Assembly (NCBI RefSeq): GCF_020099275.1
Contig: NZ_CP083646.1
Coordinates: 2,604,001-2,668,000 of the forward strand
Direction: 5' to 3'
Length of the DNA: 64,000 nt
From: Corynebacterium falsenii
Lineage (GTDB): Bacteria; Actinomycetota; Actinomycetes; Mycobacteriales; Mycobacteriaceae
Shown here: positions 1-11,506 of the stretch, piece after piece
Layout of the letters: the number at the start of each line of letters is the position of its first letter
How positions within the stretch are numbered: position 1 is the first letter of the stretch
Translations under genes and position numbers: made by a program
Notes under the pieces: generated by a model
What the model was told of the DNA's origin: nothing
What the model saw: the letters and a program-made list of their open reading frames with translations, nothing else
Database searches by the model: none

Positions 1-378
1 GCCCGCGTGCAGATCGCCGCCCGTGATGGTCAGGTCGGTGCGGCCGTACTCGCGCAGGCCGGTCTTCTCGACCTTGCCGCCCAGGGCGTTCGTCATGGCC
101 TGGAAACCATAGCAGATGCCGAATACGGGCACGCCGAGCTCCAGCAGGCCTTCCTGCAGCGCCGGGGCGCCGGACTCGTACACCGAGGACGGGCCGCCCG
201 ACAGGATCAACGCTGCCGGGTTCTTCGCGGCCACCTCGTCCGCACTCATCGTGTGCGAAACGACCTCCGAGTACAGGTTGACCTCGCGCACTCGGCGCGC
301 AATGAGCTGCGCGTACTGGGCGCCGAAGTCCACCACCAGAACAGGACGTGGATGTTGGTGATTATCAGTTTGTGTCAC
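1..378 (-). CDS. guaA: GMP synthase (glutamine-hydrolysing), N-terminal part, cut by window edge
   Basis: Only the first 126 codons are inside the window. They encode the start of the class I glutamine amidotransferase domain of GMP synthase, which converts XMP to GMP with glutamine as nitrogen donor. Visible signatures are [19 protein letters not shown] near the N-terminus, the [10 protein letters not shown] loop, and [13 protein letters not shown], which holds the catalytic cysteine in the GICYG motif. The GTG start at 378 is chosen because the product then begins about 12 residues before the conserved domain. It lies 11 bp after the LysR gene stop, so the two may be cotranscribed. The gene clusters with guaB and guaB3, the other steps of the same pathway. 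Confidence 0.93.
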   Translation of the reverse strand, partial: MTQTDNHQHPRPVLVVDFGAQYAQLIARRVREVNLYSEVVSHTMSADEVAAKNPAALILSGGPSSVYESGAPALQEGLLELGVPVFGICYGFQAMTNALGGKVEKTGLREYGRTDLTITGGDLHAG

Positions 379-389
379 GCCTACTTACC

Positions 390-1421
390 TTACCTTTTGG
401 CCTGTGCGCCGGAAACAGGCCCCAGCCCCGCATCCGCCTCCGGCGCTGCACTGTGCGATACCTCCTGGGCAGCCCCATGAGCCGCCTCGAAAATCGCAGC
501 TCGGAATGCCTTGATCGCCGGGTGATGCTGCCGCCCTTCAAGCACCGTCGTGTAGAGCGACCGGATTGGGTTGTTCGGCAGGGACAGCACCCGCATCGTC
601 GCACCCCGAGCGTCATAGCCACCGGACTGCGAACCACCGGCATGTCCCCCACCGGCCGTGCCCACCTCATCGACCAGCAGCAGATCCGGCAGGAACGCCA
701 CCGCGTGCCCCTCGCGCACAAGGTGTTTAAACAGCAGCGCGTCCACGGATTCGAATTGCACCTTCGGCTCAAATCCCGCCTGGCGGCACATCGCCCGCGC
801 CCAGATTCCCGGCGCGCCATCGGCGGGGTCCAGCACCCATGCGGCATCGCTGAGCTCTTCCAGTGACTCCACCTCGCTCCACGGTCCCGTCGCCGGGGTG
901 ACCAGCCGCATGGGGTCCTCAAAGATGTTCTCCCGGTGCACGCCTGGGCGCAGCGGCAGCGATACCCCCGGGTAGTCCTCGTCCAGCACCACGTCGAATT
1001 GCTTGCTGAACAGCTTCTCGGTCGCCCGCGCGCCTTCGTCCTGGGTAATCTCCACCGTGAGGTCCGGGTGCCGCTCCTGCAGCATATTCAGCGCCTGTGG
1101 CACCACCGTAGCCACCATCGTTTGGAACGACGCCACCCGCAGCACCCCACGCACCTGCCTATGCGACCCGGCCAGCGCCGCCTCGGCCTCCTCCGAGAGC
1201 GCAAGCATCTGCACAGCGTAGTCCGCCAGGATCGCCCCCTGCTCGGTGAGCTCCACGCGCCGCCCGACCTTCTCGAACAGCGTGTACCCGGTTTCCCGCT
1301 CGAGCTGCGCCAGTTGCTGCGAGATCGCCGAGTGCGTGTAGTGCAGCGATTCCGCCGCCGCGGTCATCGTCCCCGTGCGTTGCAGCTCCCTCAACATGGC
1401 TAACCGCGCCAGGTTCAGCAC
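390..1421 (-). CDS. LysR-family transcriptional regulator
   Basis: A 343-residue protein with a typical N-terminal winged helix-turn-helix (about residues 3-62, including TAAAESLHYTHSAISQQLAQLE) followed by a periplasmic-binding-like effector domain to about residue 300 and a low-complexity Ala-rich tail. It lies divergent to an EamA-type exporter gene, the classic arrangement in which a LysR protein controls its neighbour from the shared spacer. A T-N11-A dyad lies in that spacer. The ligand cannot be deduced; control of the exporter is inferred from arrangement only. guaA follows 11 bp downstream on the same strand. Confidence 0.88.
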   Translation of the reverse strand: MLNLARLAMLRELQRTGTMTAAAESLHYTHSAISQQLAQLERETGYTLFEKVGRRVELTEQGAILADYAVQMLALSEEAEAALAGSHRQVRGVLRVASFQTMVATVVPQALNMLQERHPDLTVEITQDEGARATEKLFSKQFDVVLDEDYPGVSLPLRPGVHRENIFEDPMRLVTPATGPWSEVESLEELSDAAWVLDPADGAPGIWARAMCRQAGFEPKVQFESVDALLFKHLVREGHAVAFLPDLLLVDEVGTAGGGHAGGSQSGGYDARGATMRVLSLPNNPIRSLYTTVLEGRQHHPAIKAFRAAIFEAAHGAAQEVSHSAAPEADAGLGPVSGAQAKR

Positions 1422-1509
1422 AGCTCGTCGCCCCTCTCACTTCTCCAGCTCAGTGTGTGTCGCTCGCTTGCGTTGTTCTTCCCCTCTAGCGTCCCCCACC
1501 TCCCTATGC

Positions 1510-1524
1510 GTAAGCAAGTCTTAC
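1510..1524. promoter_or_regulatory. candidate LysR-type box in divergent spacer
   Basis: The dyad GTAAGCAAGTCTTAC has perfect 5-bp arms around a 5-bp centre and fits the T-N11-A pattern bound by LysR regulators. It lies between the divergent LysR gene (start 1421) and exporter gene (start 1585), 61 bp before the exporter start. Assignment is by pattern and place only. Confidence 0.45.
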
Positions 1525-1584
1525 AGACGCAATCCATAAACCGTCGCTAGACGTAACCTATTTTGGCCAGGCACAATCGCATCC

Positions 1585-2544
1585 ATGTCCACCCCCGCCC
1601 CCGCCAGCGCACCGCTGCCCGCCGTCGCCCTCGTCCTCGGCTCCTGCGCCTCCCTCCAGGCCGGTGCTGCCTTGGCCACGCAACTGTTTCCGTACGCCGG
1701 TTCGTGGGGCGTCACCTTCGTCCGCCTCGCCATCGCCGCCGTCTTCCTCGTGGTCGTCGCCCCGCCCACCAAGGCACGTTCCTGGTCGGCGCGCACCTGG
1801 CGCTCCGTCGCCGTCTACGGTGCGTCCCTCGGCCTCATGAACGCGTTTTTCTACGCCTCCATCGCCCGCATCCCCCTCGGTGTGGCCGTCACCATCGAGT
1901 TCCTCGGCCCGCTCCTGCTCTCCGCTGCGCTGTCGAAAAACGCCCGCGACTACCTGTGGGTCGGACTCGCCGTCGCCGGGATGGGCCTGCTCGGGCTCAA
2001 CTCCCTGACCACGGCCGCCACCTCGCACCCCGGCGGCGCCGCCACCTCCCTCGACCCGATCGGCGTGGCCTGCGCGCTCGTCGCCGCAGCTTTCTGGGCG
2101 GTCTACATCCTCGCCAGCAAGCGCGTCGGCTCCACCGTCCCCGGCGCCTCGGGCCTGGCGGTGGCCATGGTGGTCGGCGCGCTCGTCATCGCCCCTGTCG
2201 GTGCGCCGCGCTCCCTCGTTCTTTTTTCCGACGCCACAACGGCCGCGCTCGCCCTCGGCACCGCCCTGCTGGCCTCAGTGCTGCCATATTCACTGGAGCT
2301 CGCAGCCCTGCGCAGCCTGCCGCCGGCGATCTTCGGCATCCTCCTCAGCCTCGAGCCGGTCTTCGCGGCACTGGCCGGGCTTCTCTTCCTCGGCCAAGAG
2401 CTCGGCGCGTTGCCCACGGCGGCCATCGCCCTCGTGGTCTGTGCCTCTATCGGCACCACAATGAGTAATCGGCCTGCGGGTGAGCGTCGAGTAAAAAGAA
2501 CCCGATCCGTACCACGCAGGCCGACAGTGGAGCGCAGGACCTAA
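1585..2544 (+). CDS. EamA/RhtA-type drug-metabolite superfamily exporter
   Basis: A 319-residue integral membrane protein with about ten hydrophobic helices arranged as two EamA repeats (roughly residues 12-150 and 160-300). The second repeat contains the characteristic LEPVFAALAGLLFLGQEL stretch near the C-terminal end. Members related to RhtA export amino acids such as threonine or homoserine; the substrate here is unknown. The ATG at 1585 gives the usual family length. The gene is divergent from a LysR regulator, which probably controls it. The last 25 residues are a basic, hydrophilic tail not needed by the fold. Confidence 0.85.
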   Translation: MSTPAPASAPLPAVALVLGSCASLQAGAALATQLFPYAGSWGVTFVRLAIAAVFLVVVAPPTKARSWSARTWRSVAVYGASLGLMNAFFYASIARIPLGVAVTIEFLGPLLLSAALSKNARDYLWVGLAVAGMGLLGLNSLTTAATSHPGGAATSLDPIGVACALVAAAFWAVYILASKRVGSTVPGASGLAVAMVVGALVIAPVGAPRSLVLFSDATTAALALGTALLASVLPYSLELAALRSLPPAIFGILLSLEPVFAALAGLLFLGQELGALPTAAIALVVCASIGTTMSNRPAGERRVKRTRSVPRRPTVERRT

Positions 2545-2547
2545 CAC

Positions 2548-2997
2548 CTAGCGGCGCAGACTATAGCGTTTCTTGTACCACTCCATCGACGGGCGGGAAA
2601 ACGCCAGGTAGAGCGAACCCACGGCGAGCACGCCGAAGATGATCGCCAACCACCACTGGCCGGACTGGATCACGGTGTAGGTGATGATCAGCAAGATGAC
2701 GTGGGTGAGGATCAGACCGGACAGCCCCCACGTCTTACCCTTCGTGATCGCCCAGCCAAACAGGGCGAACGTGAAGAAATACAGCGCCACCATCACGCCG
2801 GTGACTGCCACGTTCATCTCCACGGTCTCGTCACCCTTCACCGGGGAATAGCCCGAATAGATGATGACCGCAGCGATGATGCCGAGCACGCCCAAGGTCA
2901 TGGACAACTTCGACAAAATCTGAAGCTGCTTCGGCAGCATCGAGCCGGTCGGATCACTGTCTGGGACGGCGACAGGCTTGCGGGCCTTCTTACTCAT
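2548..2997 (-). CDS. small four-helix membrane protein, function unknown
   Basis: A 149-residue protein with a basic N-terminus (MSKKARKP) followed by about four hydrophobic segments, approximately residues 32-50, 63-87, 92-112 and 113-131, and a basic C-terminal end. An AAGGAG sequence lies 9 bases before the ATG. No enzymatic motif is visible and I do not recognise a named family. It is the gene after guaB3 on the same strand (60 bp gap) and is convergent with the EamA exporter, the stop codons being only 3 bp apart. Confidence 0.75.
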   Translation of the reverse strand: MSKKARKPVAVPDSDPTGSMLPKQLQILSKLSMTLGVLGIIAAVIIYSGYSPVKGDETVEMNVAVTGVMVALYFFTFALFGWAITKGKTWGLSGLILTHVILLIITYTVIQSGQWWLAIIFGVLAVGSLYLAFSRPSMEWYKKRYSLRR

Positions 2998-3057
2998 CGT
3001 GCATCGCTCCTTCGTGGAGTACCCCTGTGTACGGATAGTTGGGCACAGTTGACGTGC

Positions 3058-4194
3058 CTAGCGAACAACGAGATCCACCTTCTGGAAGCTCTTGACATCC
3101 GTGTAACCACACTTCGCCATGGAACGGCGCAAGCCACCGACGATGTTCTCGTCGCCCCACGGGGACGATGTGGGCCCGAACAGCAGCTGCTCCAGCGAAA
3201 TCGGAGCGCCCGCACCCACGCGTTCCACGGTGCCGCGGGGCAGCTTCGGGTGCGCGGCGGTAGCCGGCCAGTACCACTCTGGAGCACCCGCGCAATCCGC
3301 GGTGGCCAGCGGAGCACCGAGTGCTACGGCATCCGCGCCACAGGCGATGGCCTTGGCGACGTCACCAGAGGTCTGCAGCTCGGAGTCCGCAATAACGTGC
3401 ACGTAGCGGCCGCCGGTCTCGTCGAGGTAATCGCGGCGGGCAGCGGCCGCATCGTCGATGGCGGTGGCCATGGGCACGTCGATGCCCAAGGACTGATCGT
3501 TGGTGGTGGAGCCCGAGCCCACGATCACACCCGCCGCGCCCGTGCGCATGAGGTGCAACGCGGTGGTGTAATCCACCACGCCACCGGCGATGACCGGCAC
3601 GTCCAGGCTAGAGATGAACTCCTTGAGGTTCAGTGGCTCACCGCTGCGGTGCACATGCTCCGCCGAGATCAGGGTGCCCTGGATCACCAGCATGTCCAGG
3701 CCGGACTTGATCAGCGCCGGAGCCAGCTCGCGGGCGTTCTGCGGGGAAACGCGCACGGCGAAGCGCACGCCGGAATCGCGCACCTCCTGGAGGCGCTCGG
3801 CCAGCAGATCCTGGTCGAGGGGCAGGGAGTGGAGGCGCTGCAGCTCCGTGTTGCCCGCGATCGGCGGGGTGAGCTGGATGTCCCCTTCGCTGGCTGCGGA
3901 CACCACGCCCTGGAGGGCGGCGTCGAGATCATCGACACGACCCCACAGGCCCTCGGCATTGATCACGGGTAGACCACCCAAGCGGCCGAACTCGATGGCG
4001 AACGCCGGAGAGACCACAGCATCGGTGGGGTGCGTCATCACCGGGATGTCGAAGGAGTACGCATCGATCTTCCACGACGTATCAACATCGTGGGAGCTGC
4101 GCGTACGACGGGACGGGACGATGTCTACCTGGTTCAGGCCGAACACGCGACGGGCGCGACGAGAACGACCGATGTCTTGAACTTGCTGCATCAC
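3058..4194 (-). CDS. guaB3: GuaB3 family IMP dehydrogenase-related protein
   Basis: A 378-residue TIM-barrel protein of the IMPDH/GMP reductase superfamily without CBS domains. It follows guaB by 12 bp, the standard actinobacterial guaB-guaB3 pair. The barrel contains VIAGGVVDYTTALHLMRTGAAGVIVGSG and ATAIDDAAAARRDYLDETGGRYVHV, typical of GuaB3. The catalytic-loop cysteine of true IMPDH (GSICTT in the neighbouring guaB) is absent: the matching stretch reads GSGSTTNDQSLG. It is therefore unlikely to be a classical IMPDH. GuaB3 of cyanobacteria has been reported as a GMP reductase, and a similar salvage role is possible here but not shown by sequence. Confidence 0.9.
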   Translation of the reverse strand: MMQQVQDIGRSRRARRVFGLNQVDIVPSRRTRSSHDVDTSWKIDAYSFDIPVMTHPTDAVVSPAFAIEFGRLGGLPVINAEGLWGRVDDLDAALQGVVSAASEGDIQLTPPIAGNTELQRLHSLPLDQDLLAERLQEVRDSGVRFAVRVSPQNARELAPALIKSGLDMLVIQGTLISAEHVHRSGEPLNLKEFISSLDVPVIAGGVVDYTTALHLMRTGAAGVIVGSGSTTNDQSLGIDVPMATAIDDAAAARRDYLDETGGRYVHVIADSELQTSGDVAKAIACGADAVALGAPLATADCAGAPEWYWPATAAHPKLPRGTVERVGAGAPISLEQLLFGPTSSPWGDENIVGGLRRSMAKCGYTDVKSFQKVDLVVR

Positions 4195-4206
4195 GAAAAC
4201 TAGCCT

Positions 4207-5859
<1,653 letters not shown>

Positions 5860-5922
5860 TCACAATAGCCTTTACTGGCAATATTGTGTGCTCCGGGGTG
5901 TGCAGAAGGTACGGTAAATGGT

Positions 5923-6333
5923 GTGAATTTCAACAATGACCAGATGCCGCCGGATCCGTTCGCTGACGATCCCAACGATCCTGCGTCATTCCTCGAGCCC
6001 GATGAAGACTATCCGCCGCTGACCGAGGACGAGAAGCAGGCGTTGCACGAAGACTTGCGGAACGTGCGTGATTTCCGCAAACTGCTGCAGCCTCGCGGCA
6101 TTCGGGGAATCTCTATGGTGTGCGAGGACTGTGAGGACACGCACTATTACGACTGGTCAATCATCGAATCCAACATCACCACGATGTTGAGCAACGAGAC
6201 AGTGCCCGTGCACGAGCCCTCCGCGAAGCCGAATCCGGATGAATACGTGACGTGGGATTATTGCCTGGGCTACGCCGACGCCATCGACTTTGCATTTAAC
6301 GGCATGCGTCCGCCCTTCCTGTTCGGATTCTAG
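5923..6333 (+). CDS. DUF5319 family small acidic protein
   Basis: A 136-residue acidic protein read from GTG 5923, preceded by AGAAGG at 5904-5909. An upstream TTG would add 13 unlikely residues. The Pro/Asp-rich N-terminus (DPFADDPNDP), the pair of cysteines in MVCEDCEDTHYYDW and the C-terminal DYCLGYADAIDF match my recollection of the actinobacterial DUF5319 family, which sits between guaB and the sigD/rsdA genes in many relatives (the Rv3412 position). Its function is unknown; the CxxC could bind metal. It is divergent from guaB and convergent with rsdA. Confidence 0.85.
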   Translation: MNFNNDQMPPDPFADDPNDPASFLEPDEDYPPLTEDEKQALHEDLRNVRDFRKLLQPRGIRGISMVCEDCEDTHYYDWSIIESNITTMLSNETVPVHEPSAKPNPDEYVTWDYCLGYADAIDFAFNGMRPPFLFGF

Positions 6334-6357
6334 GCCGGGCGGGGGTTTAGACAGCAC

Positions 6358-6403
6358 AAAAACCCTCCGGCGCCGTTGCTCGGGGGCTTCAGCGCGCGGA
6401 GGG
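6358..6403 (-). terminator. rho-independent terminator of sigD-rsdA
   Basis: On the minus strand the arms CCCTCCG (6403-6397) and CGGAGGG (6369-6363) pair around a GC-rich loop and are followed by five Ts (6362-6358). It lies just past the rsdA stop, between two convergent genes. Confidence 0.6.
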
Positions 6404-6410
6404 GATTGGC

Positions 6411-7394
6411 CTAGTCGGCCTGGTTGCGAAGCCGGGCAGCTTCAGCGGCTTGAGTCAATGGTCCGAGAAGCCCTTGGGCATCGGCAGCTTCAGGTACGTC
6501 CCCGTTGATACCGGGGGCGGGACGCTTGGGAGCCGTCGTGGAGGTCGGCTTGGGGGAACGTCCGCTCGCATCGGTTGCGCCGGACCGAGCCGCGGAGGTG
6601 CCATCGGTGGTATCGGTGGACTTTGGCGCGTCGATAGCCTCGCTGCCGTCCCCGGGCTGTTCGGACGGAGCAACCGATTCGGTGGCCGCAGTCGACTCGC
6701 TCGGCATGGTCGGGAGGGCATCCTGTCCCGTCACCGTAGTCTCCACAGCCTTGGACTCGGTGGGGGCAGCATCACGTTCCGAGGGCGCAGCCGTGCTTGC
6801 TGTGGTCGGATCAGCGGGAGCAACGTTGGGCTCCGACGTGGAACGGGTGGTGGACCCGTCGGTGGACGTGGTCCTACTGTTTCGGCTGGACAATGCCCGG
6901 GAGGAATCTCCATCATCGGAGTTCACCCCGGGGGTGTCCTTGGTCAGCTTCTCCTGCGTGGTGGTGTAAGCAGCGTAGCCGAGACCACCCACGGCCAAGG
7001 CAGCGGCCACGCCACCGGCGATGAGCATCGCTGATGCAGAAGCACTACCTGCCGCCAATGCGGAGACGCCGCGGCGGAGAGCGCGATTCTGACCCGGGTC
7101 CTCGGTCAACGAGTTTTCCTCCGCAGACACGAGATACGCACTGTATCCGGAATGCATGGGGGTTATCGGATCAGTCGTGTCAGTCCAGTCATCACCGAGA
7201 AGAGTTGCCAGATCCGGAGCCGGTGGCATGGAGCGCTCCGACTGACTGCGAGCGTCAGCCAGGAGCGCGAGAATGGGATCATCCGTCTGAGCAGCTGATA
7301 GTTCACCGCGACCGATAGCATCAAGGGCACGGTCGGCAGCCAGAATTTCGGAGAACGAATCTCCGCTTCCTGTGGACTCATGTCGCTTGGTCAT
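6411..7394 (-). CDS. rsdA: anti-sigma-D factor RsdA
   Basis: A 327-residue single-pass membrane protein. Residues 1-105 form a cytoplasmic part containing FSEILAADRALDAIGRG, like the sigma-D binding segment of RsdA. A membrane helix spans about residues 113-143 (Ala/Gly/Val-rich), and the rest is a long Ser/Thr/Pro/Ala-rich extracytoplasmic tail. The start at 7394 (MTKRHES) is preceded by a GAAAG-type site; longer upstream readings lack homologous character. It follows sigD on the same strand, as Rv3413c follows sigD in Mycobacterium tuberculosis. RsdA holds sigma-D inactive until it is degraded. Confidence 0.85.
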   Translation of the reverse strand: MTKRHESTGSGDSFSEILAADRALDAIGRGELSAAQTDDPILALLADARSQSERSMPPAPDLATLLGDDWTDTTDPITPMHSGYSAYLVSAEENSLTEDPGQNRALRRGVSALAAGSASASAMLIAGGVAAALAVGGLGYAAYTTTQEKLTKDTPGVNSDDGDSSRALSSRNSRTTSTDGSTTRSTSEPNVAPADPTTASTAAPSERDAAPTESKAVETTVTGQDALPTMPSESTAATESVAPSEQPGDGSEAIDAPKSTDTTDGTSAARSGATDASGRSPKPTSTTAPKRPAPGINGDVPEAADAQGLLGPLTQAAEAARLRNQAD

Positions 7395-7670
7395 TACTTT
7401 CGGTCTTTCTTTGTGGGAGTGGACGGTGCTATCACCTTGGTGGTTCGTGATCACCTGCGGCGTGTGGGTTCCGCGGGGTTCGAACCGGGTTGCTGGCTGG
7501 TGGACGGATGGGCGGTGTGAGTTGGAGATGTCAATGCAGTGTGTCATTGAAAGCATAGGCTCTAACTAAGGCATTTCTGCATGACATTGAGGTTTTCTAT
7601 GAGTTTATAAAAGTAACGCGGTGACCGGAATTTGTCGCAAGCTCCCGGGGTTGTGATCTTCATCACTTCC

Positions 7671-8255
7671 CTATCCAGTTGCTCTCCGTCGAGTTTCTTC
7701 TACAAGCTCCCTCAACTTCGCTAAAGCTCTGTGCTGAGCGACCCGAACAGCGCCGGATGTGAGTCCTAGCATCTGTGCGGTTTCTTCAGCGGAATATCCG
7801 CCGAAAACCCGCAAAGTAATTATCTCTCGGGATCTCTCATTTAAGTCATCGAGCAGCAGCGCCACTTCGTTACACGAATCCAGACTTAAAAGTTCCGATT
7901 CCGGCGTATCCGGAGAAATCTCTTCATCGGGCATCTCATCGGTCGGCTGCGACATATCGCGCGAGTGGACTCGGCGCGCGTCGACCACCTTGTTCGAGGC
8001 AATTCGATAGGCAAAAGCCATAAACGGCAGCCCCTTTTCCTCGAACGTCGGCATCGCTCGGGCGATTGCAAGACAGACCTCTTGGGCCACATCTTCTGCG
8101 GTGGGATAGCGGTGCCCAATTACCCGGGCTCGGCAATAGCGGAGAATCGCGGGATAAATGAGGTTGATAAGTTCCTGCAAAGCGTGCCGGTCGCCCGCAG
8201 CAGCTGCAGGTACGACAGCCTGAATGGCTGTGTCCACATCTGCAGATACTGTCAT
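7671..8255 (-). CDS. sigD: RNA polymerase sigma factor SigD (ECF type)
   Basis: A 194-residue group IV sigma factor. Region 2 spans about residues 25-95 (AEDVAQEVCLAIARAMPTF, FAYRIASNKVVDARR) and region 4 about residues 132-185 (GYSAEETAQMLGLTSGAVRVAQHRALAKL). The ATG at 8255 is preceded by GGAG 6 bases upstream; an upstream TTG at 8267 would place that site inside the gene. Genomic position between whiB3 and rsdA matches sigD. In corynebacteria and mycobacteria SigD controls cell-envelope (mycolate and peptidoglycan) genes; that role is carried over from relatives. Confidence 0.92.
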   Translation of the reverse strand: MTVSADVDTAIQAVVPAAAAGDRHALQELINLIYPAILRYCRARVIGHRYPTAEDVAQEVCLAIARAMPTFEEKGLPFMAFAYRIASNKVVDARRVHSRDMSQPTDEMPDEEISPDTPESELLSLDSCNEVALLLDDLNERSREIITLRVFGGYSAEETAQMLGLTSGAVRVAQHRALAKLRELVEETRRRATG

Positions 8256-8379
8256 ACTCTTCTCCAACGGCCGGGTGTCACCCGCTCCGCCTCAACGGCG
8301 GCGCGCACATTTGCGGAACTGCAAGACTGGCGAGACTGGATCGACTGCCTAAGCACTCAGCGTTCGCTCAGCACACGAT

Positions 8380-8712
8380 CTAGTACAAGATCAGGACAAC
8401 ATGTACGCAGTCTACGTTCTGACCAGTTTTACTGTAGGCAATCATTTTAACGGCCATAGAGACATCCACATACTTCGAGGGTCCGTTGCGAAGGAAAATC
8501 GGGGAAAATTCGAACAGTTCATCGTGGGCCACCATCTTCTCGATCGCCACAATGGGCCTCGCTATCCACACCACGCTCCCGGCGCACACGCTATTCACAC
8601 CAAGGTCAGAGACTGTTGCAGAGCCAATCTCCGCCAGCTCACACGGCTCGTATACGGCCAGCGCCCCACCCCGAGGTCGCATTGCCATTTTGCGAAAAAT
8701 ATAGGTGACCAT
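8380..8712 (-). CDS. hypothetical protein between sigD and whiB3
   Basis: A possible 110-residue protein with an even amino-acid mix (MAMRPRGGALAVYEPCELAE..., RPIVAIEKMVAHDELFEFSP). It lies in a 676-bp interval otherwise without genes. I recognise no family. The stretch is visibly more AT-rich than its neighbours and uses A/T-ending codons more often, so it may be a recently acquired gene or a remnant. The start is uncertain (ATG at 8712 or 8688) and no strong ribosome binding site is seen. An overlapping reading on the other strand is less protein-like. The remaining flanks 8256-8379 and 8713-8943 show nothing identifiable apart from upstream sequences of sigD and whiB3. Confidence 0.4.
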   Translation of the reverse strand: MVTYIFRKMAMRPRGGALAVYEPCELAEIGSATVSDLGVNSVCAGSVVWIARPIVAIEKMVAHDELFEFSPIFLRNGPSKYVDVSMAVKMIAYSKTGQNVDCVHVVLILY

Positions 8713-8943
8713 ACTGCCCTGTAGCCCTCTTTGGGGGCAGGATGCCCACTCCTGAAATGAATTAACCTAACGTTCAAACTCTTCGAGTCCTAGCAGGCCA
8801 GGGCACTCTTCCACGTTTCCTTCTCTGCAGCAAAACCATGCGGTACACCCAGGGGGCACCGGCTCTTTACCTGCCGTTCACTTCCAACCGGAACCCTCTT
8901 ACCTGTCACTTGTTGTGCGTTTCGTTCAAGGAGAACCATTTAC

Positions 8944-9249
8944 ATGCCTCAGCCCAGCCAGCTTCCCGGTCCTGCAGCATCGAAATGGGAATGGCAGCTT
9001 CATGGCTCCTGCCGTGGCGTTGATTCCTCGGTCTTTTTCCACCCGGATGGCGAGCGAGGCCGCGCCCGCTCCAACCGTGAACAGCGCGCGAAGGCGATCT
9101 GCCGTCGCTGCCCCGTGATGGAGCAATGCCGTGCACACGCCCTCGAGGTTGCCGAGCCCTACGGCATCTGGGGAGGCCTCAGCGAATCCGAGCGCGACAT
9201 CATCCTGCGCCCCACCTCCCGTAACCGCGGCCGCCGCGTCGCTGGCTAG
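8944..9249 (+). CDS. whiB3: WhiB3-type iron-sulfur transcriptional regulator
   Basis: A 101-residue Wbl protein that matches WhiB3 closely from the first residues (MPQPSQLPGP). The four cluster-binding cysteines are at 23, 53, 56 and 62 (CRRCPVMEQC), followed by the GIWGG turn at about 74-78 and a basic C-terminal tail with an AT-hook-like RNRGRR. AAGGAG lies 10 bases before the ATG. WhiB3 binds a 4Fe-4S cluster and partners with the housekeeping sigma factor in redox-responsive control. The C. glutamicum counterpart in this neighbourhood is called whcD. Confidence 0.93.
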   Translation: MPQPSQLPGPAASKWEWQLHGSCRGVDSSVFFHPDGERGRARSNREQRAKAICRRCPVMEQCRAHALEVAEPYGIWGGLSESERDIILRPTSRNRGRRVAG

Positions 9250-9326
9250 ACACTACATCAGAGCGCGTCAGTCCGCGCCGCACCACTGCTTGCCGCCCCC
9301 CTCACTCCTCCTCGCACGAACGAAAG

Positions 9327-9358
9327 ACCCCGAGATCTCGCATTCGAAATCTCGGGGT
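9327..9358. terminator. bidirectional terminator between whiB3 and groEL1
   Basis: ACCCCGAGAT (9327-9336) pairs with ATCTCGGGGT (9349-9358) across a 12-base loop. Short T tracts follow on both strands, fitting the convergent genes on either side. Confidence 0.7.
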
Positions 9359-9408
9359 TCCTTGCGCTCTAGGCGCCCCCACGAGGCATGGCACTCAAGC
9401 CATGACTC

Positions 9409-11034
<1,626 letters not shown>

Positions 11035-11334
11035 TTACTTTTCGATGACGGCGAGGATGTCGCGCTGGCTGAGCAGCAGGTACTCTTCGCCGTTGTACTT
11101 CAGCTCGGTGCCGCCGTACTTGGAGAACACCACGGTGTCGCCTTCCTTGACGTCCATGGGGATGCGGTCATCGTCGTCTGCCCAACGGCCGGGGCCGACA
11201 GCGATCACGGTAGCCTCTTGGGGCTTTTCCTTAGCGGAGTCTGGGATGACCAGGCCTGATGCGGTGGTGGTCTCTGCCTCGACGATCTGGACGAGGACTC
11301 GATCCTCCAACGGCTTGATGTTGACGTTAGCCAC
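11035..11334 (-). CDS. groS: co-chaperonin GroES
   Basis: A 99-residue GroES (Hsp10) subunit that caps the GroEL ring. It contains [17 protein letters not shown] at the N-terminus, a mobile loop around [17 protein letters not shown] and the C-terminal [15 protein letters not shown]. It is the first gene of the groES-groEL1 operon, 95 bp downstream of a CIRCE element. Confidence 0.97.
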   Translation of the reverse strand: MANVNIKPLEDRVLVQIVEAETTTASGLVIPDSAKEKPQEATVIAVGPGRWADDDDRIPMDVKEGDTVVFSKYGGTELKYNGEEYLLLSQRDILAVIEK

Positions 11335-11428
11335 GATTAGATACCTTCCGTGTTTTCACTGTTGTACTGGTTGGTTTTGCCGCTAACAGCCGTCGTCGCG
11401 GGTGAACAACTGTGAGTCAAACAACCTC

Positions 11429-11455
11429 CTAGCACTCTACCCCTGCAAGTGCTAA
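11429..11455. promoter_or_regulatory. CIRCE operator (HrcA-binding)
   Basis: CTAGCACTC, a 9-base spacer, then AAGTGCTAA matches the consensus TTAGCACTC-N9-GAGTGCTAA with one mismatch in each outer half. It lies upstream of groES, so heat-inducible, HrcA-repressed control of the operon is expected. Confidence 0.93.
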
Positions 11456-11506
11456 CGCTCAACAACACGGAGCCAAACACCGGGCCAACGCGGGCTCTAC
11501 AGCCCC

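Noticed and set aside
8401..8724. 107-codon plus-strand frame between sigD and whiB3
   Set aside because: It overlaps the minus-strand candidate, which has a more ordinary amino-acid mix; His/Arg-rich composition suggests a shadow.
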